A stretch of 64,000 nucleotides of DNA from Cytobacillus kochii (GCF_020171845.1 NZ_JAIVAM010000012.1:124001-188000), one strand, 5' to 3'. Counted from the first letter of the stretch, positions 8,933 through 18,810 are shown. Notes: generated by a model not told the origin, from the letters alone. Translations and numbers: made by a program.

Positions 8933-9709
8933 TTATGATTTTACTTCCGCTTTACTTCTTACGACTGTATTTGTTAACTGACCGATTGATTCAATCTCAC
9001 ATTCAATTATATCACCTTCACCAATCAATTCGGCGCCTAGAGGGCTTCCAGTAAGGATAACATCTCCAGCCCTCAAAGTCATTACCTTCGATAGAAAAGC
9101 AATCATCTTTTGTATAGAAATAATCATTAACTCAGGTGGGCTATCTTGCTTTAATTGACCATTTAGATTTGCTCTAATGCGAGTATCTTCTAGCTTAAGC
9201 TCTGTTTCTATAACTGGCCCAAGAGGAGTAAATGTATCGAATGCTTTACCGACCGTCCAATGACCGTCTTGATGGAAAAATTGCGGAGCTGTTACATCAT
9301 TACCAATCGTATAACCAAAAATATGATCAAACACATCTTCTTCAGCGACATCTTTTGTTTCTTTACCAATCACTACTGCCAATTCTGATTCAAATTTAAC
9401 TTGATCAATCCCTTTAGGAATGATTATCTCTTCATTCGGACCGATTACGGATGATACCGGTTTAAAGAAAAACACTGGAACTGCTGGTAGTTCCTCTGGT
9501 AGTTCTTGTTTATCACTAACAAAGTTTGCACCGATTCCGATAATTTGGTTGGGAACAATAGGAGAAATAAGTTTAACATCACTTTGATCATAATAGGTGC
9601 CTGTCTCTTCCCACTTATTGAATATATCACCTGAGATTTCTTTGATCTCTCCATTTTCAATGATACCTTGTAATAATTGATTATTAATCGTAAATCTTAC
9701 AAATTTCAT
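8933..9709 (-). CDS. Fumarylacetoacetate hydrolase-family protein
   Basis: A 258-residue protein with the FAH fold. Visible motifs are GIGANFVSDKQELPEELP, the metal-site FESELAVVIGKETKDV, GYTIGNDVTAPQFF and VILTGSPLGAELIGEGD. The family includes hydrolases, decarboxylases and isomerases acting on 2-keto or 1,3-diketo acids; the acid is not identifiable here. Placement between malate synthase G and an IclR regulator suggests it produces or consumes a C2-C3 keto acid such as pyruvate, glyoxylate or oxaloacetate. Confidence 0.85.
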   Translation of the reverse strand: MKFVRFTINNQLLQGIIENGEIKEISGDIFNKWEETGTYYDQSDVKLISPIVPNQIIGIGANFVSDKQELPEELPAVPVFFFKPVSSVIGPNEEIIIPKGIDQVKFESELAVVIGKETKDVAEEDVFDHIFGYTIGNDVTAPQFFHQDGHWTVGKAFDTFTPLGPVIETELKLEDTRIRANLNGQLKQDSPPELMIISIQKMIAFLSKVMTLRAGDVILTGSPLGAELIGEGDIIECEIESIGQLTNTVVRSKAEVKS

Positions 9710-9782
9710 TTAAAATCCTCCTACTACAATCATTTAAGTTTTAAATTACAATTTCAAGCCCCACTCTTCTTACTATATTTAG

Positions 9783-9811
9783 AAAGAGTGGCCGCAAACG
9801 AACCACTCTTT
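9783..9811 (-). terminator. Hairpin after malate synthase G
   Basis: The stem AAAGAGTGG (9783-9791) / CCACTCTTT (9803-9811) lies directly after the glcB stop codon. The T run on the minus strand is short, so it may be a leaky terminator or an mRNA 3' stabiliser. Confidence 0.55.
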
Positions 9812-9825
9812 TATTCATTATTTTT

Positions 9826-12003
9826 TTACTGTTTTACAGCAAACTTCGCTTTTGCCTCAATTCTACGACGGTGTAAAATTGGTTCGGTATATCCACTTGG
9901 CTGTTTAACTCCTTCAAAAACTAGTTCACATGCAGCTTGAAAAGCAACAGATTCCTCAAAGTTCGGTGCCATCGCATAATACAATGGATCATCCGCATTT
10001 TGTTCATCCACTACTTTCGCCATTCTTTTTAGAGTAGTCATCACTTGGTCCTCTGATACAATACCATGATGCAACCAATTCGCCATATGTTGGCTCGAAA
10101 TTCTTAAAGTCGCTCGGTCTTCCATTAAATCAATATTGTTGATATCTGGGACTTTTGAGCAACCGATGCCTTGATCAACCCATCTAACGACATATCCTAA
10201 TATCCCTTGTGCATTATTATCCAACTCAGCTTGGATTTCTTCCCCAGTCCAATTAGTATCCTTTGCCACTGGTATGGCAAGTATCTCGTCTCTTAAGTCA
10301 GTCTTTTTCACTGATAATGATTGCTGTACTTTAGCCACATCTACTTGATGATAATGAAGGGCATGAAGTGTAGCTGCAGTCGGTGAAGGAACCCAAGCTG
10401 TATTTGCACCAGCTTTAGGGTGCGCCACCTTTTGTTCGAGCATGGCTGCCATTAAATCAGGCATCGCCCACATACCTTTTCCTATTTGCGCCTTCCCTTT
10501 AAAACCGGTAGAAAGCCCTGTTAACACATTAGATGTTTCATAAGCTTGCAGCCATTTTGTTGACTTCATATCATTTTTACGAATCATTGCGCCCATTTCC
10601 ATTGAGGTATGCATTTCATCTCCGGTACGATCTAAAAATCCTGTATTAATAAATACAACTCTCTCTTTTACTTCTTTAATACAAGATTTTAAGTTTAAAG
10701 AAGTTCTTCTTTCTTCATCCATTACACCTATCTTCAATGTATAACGATCGAGTCCCAATAAATCTTCTGTTCGGTTAAAAAGCTCATTGGCAAAAGCCAC
10801 TTCTTCTGGACCATGCATTTTAGGCTTTACGATATAGATAGAATTCTTTTTACTATTTTGATATTTTCCATTTCCAAGTAATGTATGTTTTGCTGCTAGT
10901 GAAGTAATCACACTATCTAAAATTCCTTCTTGAATTTCCTCACCATTTTCTGTTAATATCGCCTCATTTGTCATTAAGTGACCCACATTTCTGACAAACA
11001 TGAGTGAGCGTCCATTAAGCGAAAAGGTACCTCCATTAGGTGCCAAATATTCACGATCATCATTCATAGCCCTTGTGATTGCTCGGTCACCTTTTTTAAA
11101 TGTAGAAGTTAGATCTCCTTTCATTAATCCTAACCAATTACGATATACTAGAACTTTATCTTCAGCATCGACTGCTGCAACTGAATCTTCACAATCCATA
11201 ATCGTTGTAACTGCAGCTTCTAATAAAATATCTTTAATTCCTGCATCATCGGTTTTTCCAATTGGATGTTGACGATCAATTTGAATCTCAAAATGTAGTT
11301 GATTGTTTTTCAAAAGAATGGCCGTTGGTTCTGTTTCTGTCCCGCGATAACCGATAAATAATGCTTTATTACGGAGTGATTCTTTTGTCCCACTATTTAA
11401 TGTAATGACTAGTTCACTGGCTTCAACAGTATAAGCGATCGCGTCTTTATGACTGCCTTCTTGTAACGGGATCACTTCATCTAAAAAGTTTCTACTAAAA
11501 GCAATTACTTTCTCTCCACGAATAGGGTTGTATGCACCTTCGTTCGTTGCCCCATCTTCAGTACTAACCGCATCTGTGCCGTACAAGGCATCATATAGAC
11601 TGCCCCATCTCGCATTGGCAGCATTAATTGCATAGCGCCCATTATTAATTGGAACAACTAGTTGTGGTCCTGCTTGAATGGCAATCTCATCGTCAATATT
11701 TTGAGTAGTAATTTCAAAATCATCAGCTTCTGGGAGCAAGTAGCCTATATCTTCTAAAAACTGTTTATACTGTTTCGCATCAAACGCTTTTTGTGTTGTA
11801 TGCCATTCATTAATCTTTGTTTGCATGTCTTCTCTTTTTTGTAGTAACTGTTTATTCTTCGGAGTTAAATCGGCAATTAACTTTTCAAATCCTTGCCAAA
11901 ATTGTTCTGAATCTACCTCTGCTCCTGGTAATGCCTCTTTTTCAATAAAATGAAATAATTCCTCCGCGATTTTAAGACTGCCTTTTTCTACATATTGCGT
12001 CAT
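9826..12003 (-). CDS. glcB: Malate synthase G
   Basis: A 725-residue enzyme, the normal length of isoform G, that condenses glyoxylate with acetyl-CoA to malate in the cytoplasm. Diagnostic stretches are [18 protein letters not shown] (acidic metal-site region), [34 protein letters not shown], and the C-terminal region [27 protein letters not shown] precedes the ATG. It lies downstream of glcEFD on the same strand with its own promoter, so glyoxylate made by glycolate oxidase can enter central metabolism. Confidence 0.97.
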   Translation of the reverse strand: MTQYVEKGSLKIAEELFHFIEKEALPGAEVDSEQFWQGFEKLIADLTPKNKQLLQKREDMQTKINEWHTTQKAFDAKQYKQFLEDIGYLLPEADDFEITTQNIDDEIAIQAGPQLVVPINNGRYAINAANARWGSLYDALYGTDAVSTEDGATNEGAYNPIRGEKVIAFSRNFLDEVIPLQEGSHKDAIAYTVEASELVITLNSGTKESLRNKALFIGYRGTETEPTAILLKNNQLHFEIQIDRQHPIGKTDDAGIKDILLEAAVTTIMDCEDSVAAVDAEDKVLVYRNWLGLMKGDLTSTFKKGDRAITRAMNDDREYLAPNGGTFSLNGRSLMFVRNVGHLMTNEAILTENGEEIQEGILDSVITSLAAKHTLLGNGKYQNSKKNSIYIVKPKMHGPEEVAFANELFNRTEDLLGLDRYTLKIGVMDEERRTSLNLKSCIKEVKERVVFINTGFLDRTGDEMHTSMEMGAMIRKNDMKSTKWLQAYETSNVLTGLSTGFKGKAQIGKGMWAMPDLMAAMLEQKVAHPKAGANTAWVPSPTAATLHALHYHQVDVAKVQQSLSVKKTDLRDEILAIPVAKDTNWTGEEIQAELDNNAQGILGYVVRWVDQGIGCSKVPDINNIDLMEDRATLRISSQHMANWLHHGIVSEDQVMTTLKRMAKVVDEQNADDPLYYAMAPNFEESVAFQAACELVFEGVKQPSGYTEPILHRRRIEAKAKFAVKQ

Positions 12004-12014
12004 GATAATCCTCC

Positions 12015-12085
12015 TTGTTTGTTATTACGAAACACTGTTTCTATTATTCTAAAAAAAATATACCATGATTGACTGATCGCTTCAA
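12015..12085 (-). promoter_or_regulatory. glcB promoter and operator-like palindrome
   Basis: TTGAAG (12080-12085) and TATATT (12057-12062) lie 17 bp apart. About 15 bp past the -10 is the perfect palindrome GAAACACTGTTTC (12029-12041). The 27-bp block 12015-12041 matches 22 of 27 positions of a block before glcE (16247-16273), both in the leader just before the ribosome site. This indicates one regulator for both transcription units. Confidence 0.7.
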
Positions 12086-12112
12086 CGATTTTTAGATTAT
12101 TCTTACGATTAT

Positions 12113-13570
12113 TTAACCAATAATTTTCTCTTTTATTTCTTTTTTCACTTCTGCACATCTACTTGGAGACGGAAATAACTTGCCAGCATTCAAAAGATTA
12201 TCCGTATTAAACACAGATCGAATATCCGTTTGTGCTGCAATTTCCTCATCAGTGAAAACGAACCGCATTTCTTCCCTCTTTTCAATACCTACTCCATGTT
12301 CACCTGTAATTGTTCCACCAACATCTGCACACACTTTTAGACATGCACTACCAGCTGCGAGCGCTTTCTCTGTTTCACCAGGAACTCTTGCGTCAAATAA
12401 AACAAGCGGGTGTAAGTTCCCATCCCCAGCATGAAATATGTTAGCAATTCGCAAGTCATATTCTTCACTGATCTTATTAATTCTTCGAAGAACTTCAGGT
12501 AATTTACTACGTGGGATAACGCCATCTTGAACAAGATAATCAGGTGATATTGCCCCCATTGCGCCAAATCCTGTTTTTCTATTAGCCCACCATGCTGCCC
12601 GTTCTTTTTCATCCTTTGCTGCTCTTACCTCTCTAACATTACGATGGCGACAAACCGATAAAATTTGCTCAATTTGTTCATCGATTCCTGCTGCAATACC
12701 ATCTACTTCGATTAATAAAACAGCTGCTATATCTTTCGGATGACCAACCGGAAAAGCCGCTGCTTCTACTCCTTCAATAGCTGTCTTATCCATCATTTCA
12801 AGTGCTGCCGGAACAATACCTGCTGAAATGATATCCGATACTGCTTGACTACCGTCTTCAATATCATCAAAATAGGCTAACACGGTTTGTTTTCCTTCTG
12901 GATTTTTTAATATTCTGACGATGATTTTTGTTACAATACCTAATGTACCCTCTGAACCTGTAATAAGGCCTAATAGGTCATAACCAGGTTCATCTAAAAC
13001 ACCGTTTCTACCGATTTCAACTATTTCTCCATTTGGTAGGACTAATTCTAACCCTAAAATGTGGTTTGTTGTCACACCGTATTTTAAACAATGGGCACCT
13101 CCAGCATTCTCTGCCACATTCCCACCAATGGTACAGCAATATTGACTCGATGGATCTGGTGCATAGTAATACCCACGTTCAATAATTTGATTTGTGAGTT
13201 TCAAATTTACATAACCAGGCTCGACAACTGCTCTCCTATTATCAAGGTCAATGTCAATTAGTCTTTTCATTTTAACCATGCTAATAATGACCTCATTATT
13301 AAGGGGAATCGCTCCACCACTCAATCCTGTACCCGCACCTCTCGCTAAAAAAGGTAGGGCATGATCATGACAATACTTGACGATTCGTGCCACTTCTTCG
13401 GTTGAATGAGGAAAAACAACCGCTCTTGGTAATGATTTGTGAATCGTAAACCCATCACAATCATAACTGATTAAATCTTCTTTATGATAAAGAATAGCTT
13501 GTTTATCATTTAACAATTGAGAGAGTCCATGAATATGTCGATCTTTTGTTTTTAATTTCCATTTCTTCAT
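12113..13570 (-). CDS. glcD: Glycolate oxidase, FAD subunit GlcD
   Basis: A 485-residue FAD-linked oxidase of the GlcD/vanillyl-alcohol oxidase superfamily. The FAD-binding domain shows LARGAGTGLSGGAIP at about 76-90 and YCCTIGGNVAENAGGAHC at about 145-160; the C-terminal FAD-linked cap has NIFHAGDGNLHPLVLF and GTITGEHGVGIEKREE. Together with GlcE and GlcF it oxidises glycolate to glyoxylate and passes electrons to the membrane quinone pool. Its ATG overlaps the glcF stop by 4 bases (ATGA), with AAGGAG 8 bases upstream. D-lactate is an alternative substrate for this family. Confidence 0.93.
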   Translation of the reverse strand: MKKWKLKTKDRHIHGLSQLLNDKQAILYHKEDLISYDCDGFTIHKSLPRAVVFPHSTEEVARIVKYCHDHALPFLARGAGTGLSGGAIPLNNEVIISMVKMKRLIDIDLDNRRAVVEPGYVNLKLTNQIIERGYYYAPDPSSQYCCTIGGNVAENAGGAHCLKYGVTTNHILGLELVLPNGEIVEIGRNGVLDEPGYDLLGLITGSEGTLGIVTKIIVRILKNPEGKQTVLAYFDDIEDGSQAVSDIISAGIVPAALEMMDKTAIEGVEAAAFPVGHPKDIAAVLLIEVDGIAAGIDEQIEQILSVCRHRNVREVRAAKDEKERAAWWANRKTGFGAMGAISPDYLVQDGVIPRSKLPEVLRRINKISEEYDLRIANIFHAGDGNLHPLVLFDARVPGETEKALAAGSACLKVCADVGGTITGEHGVGIEKREEMRFVFTDEEIAAQTDIRSVFNTDNLLNAGKLFPSPSRCAEVKKEIKEKIIG

Positions 13571-14907
13571 CCTCTACTCTCCTTTTGGTAAGCCCAATCT
13601 AATAGTTGAACAGTATGAACAACCTTTTGACTGCGCCCATGATTTTTCACACCAATGGCCATTTGCAACATACAGCCGGGGTTCCCCATGGAAATCATCT
13701 CGACATCATCTGGCACGTTTTCCATTTTACTTGCTAATACAGCTCCCGCCATTTCAGGGTTGGTAATATTATAAATACCTGCACTCCCACAACAACGATC
13801 TGCATTCGGCATATGGACCATCTCTACTCCAGGAATATTTAATAACAAATCTCGTGGTTCCTCTCTCACACCTTGACCATGAGCAAGATGGCAGGCATCG
13901 TGATAAGTAATTCTTTTATTCAAGGAAGCTTTTGGCTTTTCATAACCAGTATCATAAAGGAACTTCGAGATGTCCTCCACTTTATCTGCTAACGCTTCTG
14001 CTTTTTCTCGCCACTCTGGCTCCTCTTTAAATAATTCACCATATTCTTTCATCATACAGCCACATCCCGCTGCATTGACAATTACTGTATCATCGTTCTC
14101 AAAGGCAAGAATATTTTGTTTTGCTAGTTTTCTACCCATATCTCGATCACCTGCATGAACATGTAATGCCCCGCAACAGGTTTGATTTTGAGGAATATGA
14201 ACATCATTACCATTACGTGTTAACACGTTTATAGTAGATTCATTGACATCACTAAACATAACATCCATTACACAACCAGTTAACATCGCCACTTCACGTT
14301 TAGTTTCTTGTTTTGCTTTAATTACTGACCCATTACGATGTTTTTTCTTTACTGATGAATGAATCTTTGGCATAACCCCTTCCATATCGACTAAATGTTT
14401 AGGCATTATTTGAATGAGCTTCGTTTTTCTAACCAATGTTTGCATTCCACTTTTTTGATAGAACTTCAGCAGTCCACCTAAGGTTTGCAGACGATTTTCA
14501 TGTGGAAATATCCCATGTAAAAATAACTTGTTTACAGACTTTTTCCATCCTTTTAGAGGAATAGCTTGCCTTACTTGCCCTCGTGCTTCTTCAATTAATC
14601 CACCCACATCAACATCAGCCGGACATGCTGTTGTACAAGCTCGACAATCTAAACATGCAAATACAGGATCCATAAACTCTTCATTTACCGTTAATTTCCC
14701 TTCTGCCACAGACTTAATTAAATAAACTCTCCCCCTTGGCGAATGCTGTTCCTGACCTGTTTGCTCATAGGTTGGACAAGATTCTAAACACATCCCGCAA
14801 TGCACACAATCTGCCCATTTCGTTTCATCAGGAGCATCATTCCACAAATAATTGCTCACCCCGTCTTTGCAAGCTGGTTGCTTTGATTTTTGTTGTGAGA
14901 CTGTCAC
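13567..14907 (-). CDS. glcF: Glycolate oxidase, iron-sulfur subunit GlcF
   Basis: A 446-residue protein with two 4Fe-4S motifs near the N-terminus, CVHCGMCLESCPT and CLDCRACTTACPAD, then two CCG domains with NQTCCGALHVHAGD and DRCCGSAGIYN, the layout of GlcF and heterodisulfide reductase-like subunits. It would carry electrons from the FAD subunits to the membrane. The GTG start follows GGGGGG at about 6 bases and directly abuts the glcE stop codon; its stop overlaps glcD. Tight coupling supports a three-subunit complex. Confidence 0.93.
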   Translation of the reverse strand: MTVSQQKSKQPACKDGVSNYLWNDAPDETKWADCVHCGMCLESCPTYEQTGQEQHSPRGRVYLIKSVAEGKLTVNEEFMDPVFACLDCRACTTACPADVDVGGLIEEARGQVRQAIPLKGWKKSVNKLFLHGIFPHENRLQTLGGLLKFYQKSGMQTLVRKTKLIQIMPKHLVDMEGVMPKIHSSVKKKHRNGSVIKAKQETKREVAMLTGCVMDVMFSDVNESTINVLTRNGNDVHIPQNQTCCGALHVHAGDRDMGRKLAKQNILAFENDDTVIVNAAGCGCMMKEYGELFKEEPEWREKAEALADKVEDISKFLYDTGYEKPKASLNKRITYHDACHLAHGQGVREEPRDLLLNIPGVEMVHMPNADRCCGSAGIYNITNPEMAGAVLASKMENVPDDVEMISMGNPGCMLQMAIGVKNHGRSQKVVHTVQLLDWAYQKESRG

Positions 14908-16227
14908 CTATATCCCCCCTACATAACGTTTACGGTTTAAGATTTTTTTTGGATCGACCTTCGTTTTAATTCCTTCAAGTAAATAATGAGCACCTTTCGT
15001 TTCTCCCCATGTATCAAACACCAACCTTTGAGCTAGCGGTAAATGTTTAATGATACAATAACCACCATTTTCATTTGTTACTTCTCTCATTTTTGTAAGC
15101 GTTTCAATCATTTCTCTTTCTTCCCCCTTGATATATAGCTGCATCAAGCCATGACCGACTCCTCCATGCGTATAAATATCAATGTTGGTATTTCTTCTAA
15201 TCTCCATTACTTTTAGGAGAATGTCTATAACGTTTAGATTGATTGTACCTATTTTAGCAACAGCAAAGAGCTTTTCACCGTTGTTATGTTCAGCCTCCTT
15301 ATCAATAGGCAGTTGATAAAGTCGGTCCCATAACTGTTTTTCCTCGCTATTTCTTAGAACAATCAGATTCATTTCTTCTTCTATTAAACTTTGAATATAC
15401 TTTATTTGATATTCCACCGATTTTTCAACATCTTCGAAGCTTATGAGTAAAGATAGTTTATTTATGCCGCTAATTTTATAAGAAACAATTGGATCAAGTA
15501 ACTCACAACTAATTGGTTCAATACTATTATTTAATAAATTTCTAGTAAAAGAATAAATCGTATTTCTATCTTCACCTTGAAAAGATATGATGCAAGTGGC
15601 TGTACTCTTTGCCAATGGACGTAATTTAACTGTGACTTCTGTTATCACTCCAAGTGTACCCATTGAAGAAATAAACAACTTATTCATGTCATAGCCGGCA
15701 ACATTTTTTACTACTTTACCACCTGTGCGAATCACCTTACCATCTGGGTATACTACTCTTAAACCGATGACTGCGTCTCTTGCCGATCCATAATTTAGTC
15801 TCTTCGGTCCACTATCATTACTTGCTATCACACCACCAATTGTACTTACGTGAGGCATAAAGGGATCTAGTGCTAACTTTTGATTAAAATCCTCTAAATA
15901 ACGTTGAACATCCTCAAGTTTCGTTCCTGCTTTAACGGTTAAAGTCATATCTCCACTTTGATGTTCAACGATCCCCGTAAACTTTTCCATTGAAATAAGT
16001 AAATCAGCTTGATCTATTAATCCCCCGTAACCCCTTTTAGATCCAGCACCTTGGATATTGACTGTGAATTGATATTTATGAACAAATGCGAAAATTTCAC
16101 TTAACTCTTCTTCTGAGGTTGGATATACGGTGTATTGTCCACTATTACCATACAAATCAGCTTGAGACATTTCATAGTCTAGTTTATAAGCTGTTAAATA
16201 CTCCACGATAGAAAGCACCTCATTCAT
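14908..16227 (-). CDS. glcE: Glycolate oxidase, FAD-binding subunit GlcE
   Basis: About 439 residues with a PCMH-type FAD domain: NIQGAGSKRGYGG at about 55-67, HVSTIGGVIASNDSGPKRLNYG in the middle and TGGKVVKNVAGYDMNKLF. The C-terminal half carries the FAD-linked oxidase cap with THGGVGHGLMQLY. It is longer than E. coli GlcE (about 350) and has a fuller cap. The start is either the ATG at 16227 or the TTG one codon before, 8 to 11 bases after AAGGAGG; an upstream in-frame TTG lacks a site. First gene of the glcEFD run. Confidence 0.88.
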   Translation of the reverse strand: MNEVLSIVEYLTAYKLDYEMSQADLYGNSGQYTVYPTSEEELSEIFAFVHKYQFTVNIQGAGSKRGYGGLIDQADLLISMEKFTGIVEHQSGDMTLTVKAGTKLEDVQRYLEDFNQKLALDPFMPHVSTIGGVIASNDSGPKRLNYGSARDAVIGLRVVYPDGKVIRTGGKVVKNVAGYDMNKLFISSMGTLGVITEVTVKLRPLAKSTATCIISFQGEDRNTIYSFTRNLLNNSIEPISCELLDPIVSYKISGINKLSLLISFEDVEKSVEYQIKYIQSLIEEEMNLIVLRNSEEKQLWDRLYQLPIDKEAEHNNGEKLFAVAKIGTINLNVIDILLKVMEIRRNTNIDIYTHGGVGHGLMQLYIKGEEREMIETLTKMREVTNENGGYCIIKHLPLAQRLVFDTWGETKGAHYLLEGIKTKVDPKKILNRKRYVGGI

Positions 16228-16246
16228 CAATTTCCTTACCTCCTTA

Positions 16247-16273
16247 TTGTTCGCTATTACCAAACACCGTTCC
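16247..16273 (-). promoter_or_regulatory. glcE leader element matching the glcB operator
   Basis: This 27-bp block matches 22 of 27 positions of 12015-12041, including the core CTATTACCAAACACCGTT against TTATTACGAAACACTGTT. It lies between the GntR gene and glcE, just upstream of the ribosome site. The five differences are at single scattered positions, as expected for a binding site under selection. Confidence 0.65.
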
Positions 16274-16291
16274 TCAATTAGCGAAAAATTT

Positions 16292-16981
16292 TTACTCCAT
16301 AGTAGATGTCTCTTGTAACATGTCTTCGACTGTGGTCAAATGCGCCAACATTTCTTCTGAAGCTTTTTTGCTATTTCGTTCCTTAATTGCTTGGAAAATG
16401 TTCATATGTTGGGTTTCAATGATTGAACCTTTTTCTTTACTGTTCTGTATATATTGATGGAATTTTACTAGCGATTGCTTCAATGGTGCGGATATGAAGT
16501 CTATAAATTGCATTAAAACTGTATTACCTCCAATACCAGCAAGCTTTTGGTGAAATAAAAAATCTGATTCCCACCCCTTTTTTTCTGTAAGTATATAATG
16601 TAAATCCTCTACATCCTTTTCTGATCTGTGATTGGCAGCTAATTCCGCTAAACCTACCTCGACAATCTTACGTGCTTGAAAGAGTTCTCGTATATCCTTT
16701 TCATACAAATTCCAATACTTACTCCCCAGTAATGTATGAACATCAAATGCCTTCACATAAGTACCTTCTCCTTGTTTTACCTCAACTAATCCCTTCCCTT
16801 TCAATGCAGTGATTGCATCTCGAATCGCTGATCGCCCGACACCAAAAGACTCACAAAGCATGCGGACTGATGGAAGTTTTTCACCTATTTGATATTGACC
16901 ATCGAGAATCATTTCCTCTAACTTCTCTTCAATAATATGTGAGACTCTCTTCGTCTCAATCTTTTCAATTGCCAAAATCAT
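16292..16981 (-). CDS. GntR/FadR-family regulator (GlcC-like)
   Basis: A 229-residue regulator. The winged helix is at about residues 10-75 (IGEKLPSVRMLCESFGVGRS then AIRDAITALKGKGLVEVKQG), followed by an all-helical FCD effector domain. FCD proteins bind small organic acids; E. coli GlcC, from this family, activates the glc operon with glycolate. It lies 64 bp upstream of glcE on the same strand. The ATG at 16981 follows AGG at 5 bases; a GTG one codon earlier is also possible. Confidence 0.88.
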   Translation of the reverse strand: MILAIEKIETKRVSHIIEEKLEEMILDGQYQIGEKLPSVRMLCESFGVGRSAIRDAITALKGKGLVEVKQGEGTYVKAFDVHTLLGSKYWNLYEKDIRELFQARKIVEVGLAELAANHRSEKDVEDLHYILTEKKGWESDFLFHQKLAGIGGNTVLMQFIDFISAPLKQSLVKFHQYIQNSKEKGSIIETQHMNIFQAIKERNSKKASEEMLAHLTTVEDMLQETSTME

Positions 16982-17315
16982 CACATCCTGTTATATATCA
17001 CATATCAGATAAGTTAATTTTATTAAAACACCTAATAAGAATAATTGCAACTATTTTTTTGAATTAACTGATAATTTTATAACTACTTATAGAAGATAAG
17101 TTAGGTTGACAATTTTACTCGACACCTATTTACATAGAGAATTCGATAGCTGAGGAGAATAAACAGGACGTTTTCAAACGCCACAATCATTTAAGTGCTG
17201 GTCTATTATTTGATGGGATAATACAACTTAGTACTAATTTGTTCTCTTTTACCGATTATGATTAGGTTTCAAGATCCATGTTTAAGATGAGAACAGAATT
17301 GGGTATAAAATAAAT
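16982..17315. other. Intergenic stretch without a recognisable gene
   Basis: AT-rich DNA between the GntR gene and the terminator of the CwlO-like gene. I find no convincing ORF. A plus-strand TTGACA (17106-17111) with TTACAT 18 bp downstream resembles a promoter but leads to no gene that I can identify. Confidence 0.5.
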
Positions 17316-17347
17316 AAGCGCCCTATTACATTCGTAACAAGACGCTT
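17316..17347 (-). terminator. Terminator of the CwlO-like gene
   Basis: On the minus strand AAGCG (from 17347) pairs with CGCTT (to 17316) and the inner arms pair with several G-U bonds around the loop GAAT. A T-rich stretch follows. Confidence 0.75.
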
Positions 17348-17369
17348 TTTCAAAAATTCAAGTGATAGA

Positions 17370-18629
17370 TTAGTTGATGCGGTTAACGCGGCCGTTAAAT
17401 GCTTTTGCCCAATAACCACTTGACATATCAGCAATGGCTACACCTGTGCTGCTTTGTGAACCGATGAATTTACCGCCACCGATATAAATACCAACATGAC
17501 CATCTGTTTTATAAGTATTAAAGAATACCATATCCCCAGGTTGCATTTGGCTTGCTGGAACTGGTGTACCTTGATTCTTCAATGCATCCGTACTAGCACC
17601 TACACTATAGCCACCTTGAGCAAATGCCCAATGTACGAATCCAGAACAATCAAAACGGCCTGCAGCGATATCTGATGCTGAGCGTCCACCGCCAAATACA
17701 TAAACTGAATTTCCGATGTATTTATTACCTGCTGAAATAACTGCTTGCATACCGCTACCAACAGTTGTAGATGCTGGTGCAGAAGATGCCTTTGCTGAAG
17801 ACTTAGATTTAGAACTACTATTAGAGTTTGTAGTATTTGCAGTTGAAGTTGATTCATTATTTGTAACACTTGCTTCTACAGGAGCTTGTCTCGCCATGCT
17901 GCTCTCAATATCAGCTTGCATTGCTGCTAGATCAACATCTTTAGCTTGTAACTTAGATTTTTTTTCAGCTGCAACTTCCTCTTTTTCTTTTAATTCAGCT
18001 TTTAGCTTATCATTTTGTGCTTCCTGTTCTTTTAGTTGCTCGCGCATACCTTCAAGATCAGTCATTTTTTCATTTAGTGTAGTTAACTCTTTATCTACTG
18101 TTGCTTTCTTTTCTTCTACTTCTTTTTTATCTTTATCATGTTGAATTAATAATTCTTCGTCTGCATCGACAATTTTAGAAATCGCACCAACACGATCAAC
18201 AAAATCACTGAAGCTAGTAGAACCTAGAAGGACTTCAATATAGTTAACGTTAGAACCACCACTATTTTGGATAGCCACTGCGCGCTCTTTTAAGATTTCA
18301 CTTCTCTTGTCAATTCTTTCTTGAATGACTTTAATTTCTTCTTCAAGTTTTTTTACTTTTGCTTTAGCTTCTTCAATTTCTTTTTCTGTTTCTTTAACAA
18401 TTTTCTCGTTATCGGCTACTGCTTGGTCTACTTTTGCGATTTTCTCTTCTAAACCATTTAATTCTGTTAATACAGCTGCAAGTTCTTTTTCTGCTTTAGA
18501 AAGATCAGATTTGACATCAGAGCGTTCTTTTTTAATGTCATCCAGAGATTCTGCGTTCACTGCTGGAAGTGCGAAGGCTCCAAGGCCTAACATAATTGTT
18601 GTGTTTAATGCGATAATCTTTTTCTTCAC
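17370..18629 (-). CDS. CwlO-like D,L-endopeptidase (coiled coil + NlpC/P60)
   Basis: A 419-residue secreted cell-wall hydrolase. It has an N-terminal signal peptide ending near AVNAES, a long Glu/Lys-rich coiled coil (about 27-245) of the PcsB/CwlO type, a Ser/Thr/Asn linker, and a C-terminal NlpC/P60 domain (about 290-419) with the catalytic Cys in RFDCSGFVHWAF and His in DGHVGIYIGG. It would cut the gamma-D-Glu-meso-DAP bond of peptidoglycan stem peptides during elongation. The GTG start follows AGGGG at 7 bases. An upstream WalR-like box supports the CwlO assignment. Confidence 0.9.
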   Translation of the reverse strand: MKKKIIALNTTIMLGLGAFALPAVNAESLDDIKKERSDVKSDLSKAEKELAAVLTELNGLEEKIAKVDQAVADNEKIVKETEKEIEEAKAKVKKLEEEIKVIQERIDKRSEILKERAVAIQNSGGSNVNYIEVLLGSTSFSDFVDRVGAISKIVDADEELLIQHDKDKKEVEEKKATVDKELTTLNEKMTDLEGMREQLKEQEAQNDKLKAELKEKEEVAAEKKSKLQAKDVDLAAMQADIESSMARQAPVEASVTNNESTSTANTTNSNSSSKSKSSAKASSAPASTTVGSGMQAVISAGNKYIGNSVYVFGGGRSASDIAAGRFDCSGFVHWAFAQGGYSVGASTDALKNQGTPVPASQMQPGDMVFFNTYKTDGHVGIYIGGGKFIGSQSSTGVAIADMSSGYWAKAFNGRVNRIN

Positions 18630-18755
18630 TCATTTTCCCCTGCCTTTTTAACATTTTTCCATTTTATGTATGTTTTATCTATATTGTCTATTTTTCTATG
18701 TTTTTTTTACTATAGTTCACTTTTATATGTCGGTATATTATCTAGTACAAAATGC

Positions 18756-18810
18756 ATTATATCATCCCTTTTTGACATTCAGGTAATAGCAATGTTACAA
18801 ATATATTACT
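18756..18810 (-). promoter_or_regulatory. Promoter with WalR-like box for the CwlO-like gene
   Basis: A -10 TATAAT (18756-18761) lies about 125 bp before the start codon. Some 40 bp upstream of it is AGTAATATATTTGTAAC (18794-18810), a direct repeat close to the WalR consensus TGTWAH-N5-TGTWAH. There is no good -35, as expected of an activator-dependent promoter. In B. subtilis cwlO belongs to the WalRK regulon. Confidence 0.55.

Noticed and set aside
10999..11272. Open frames antisense to glcB and similar antisense frames over 100 codons elsewhere
   Set aside because: They lie opposite strongly conserved enzymes, lack ribosome sites and have no recognisable domains.
12029..12041. GAAACACTGTTTC as a cre site
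   Set aside because: It lacks the central CG and the TG...CA ends of the cre consensus.
17106..17134. Plus-strand TTGACA with TTACAT as a promoter of a small gene or RNA
   Set aside because: The -10 is poor and no ORF or plus-strand terminator follows.
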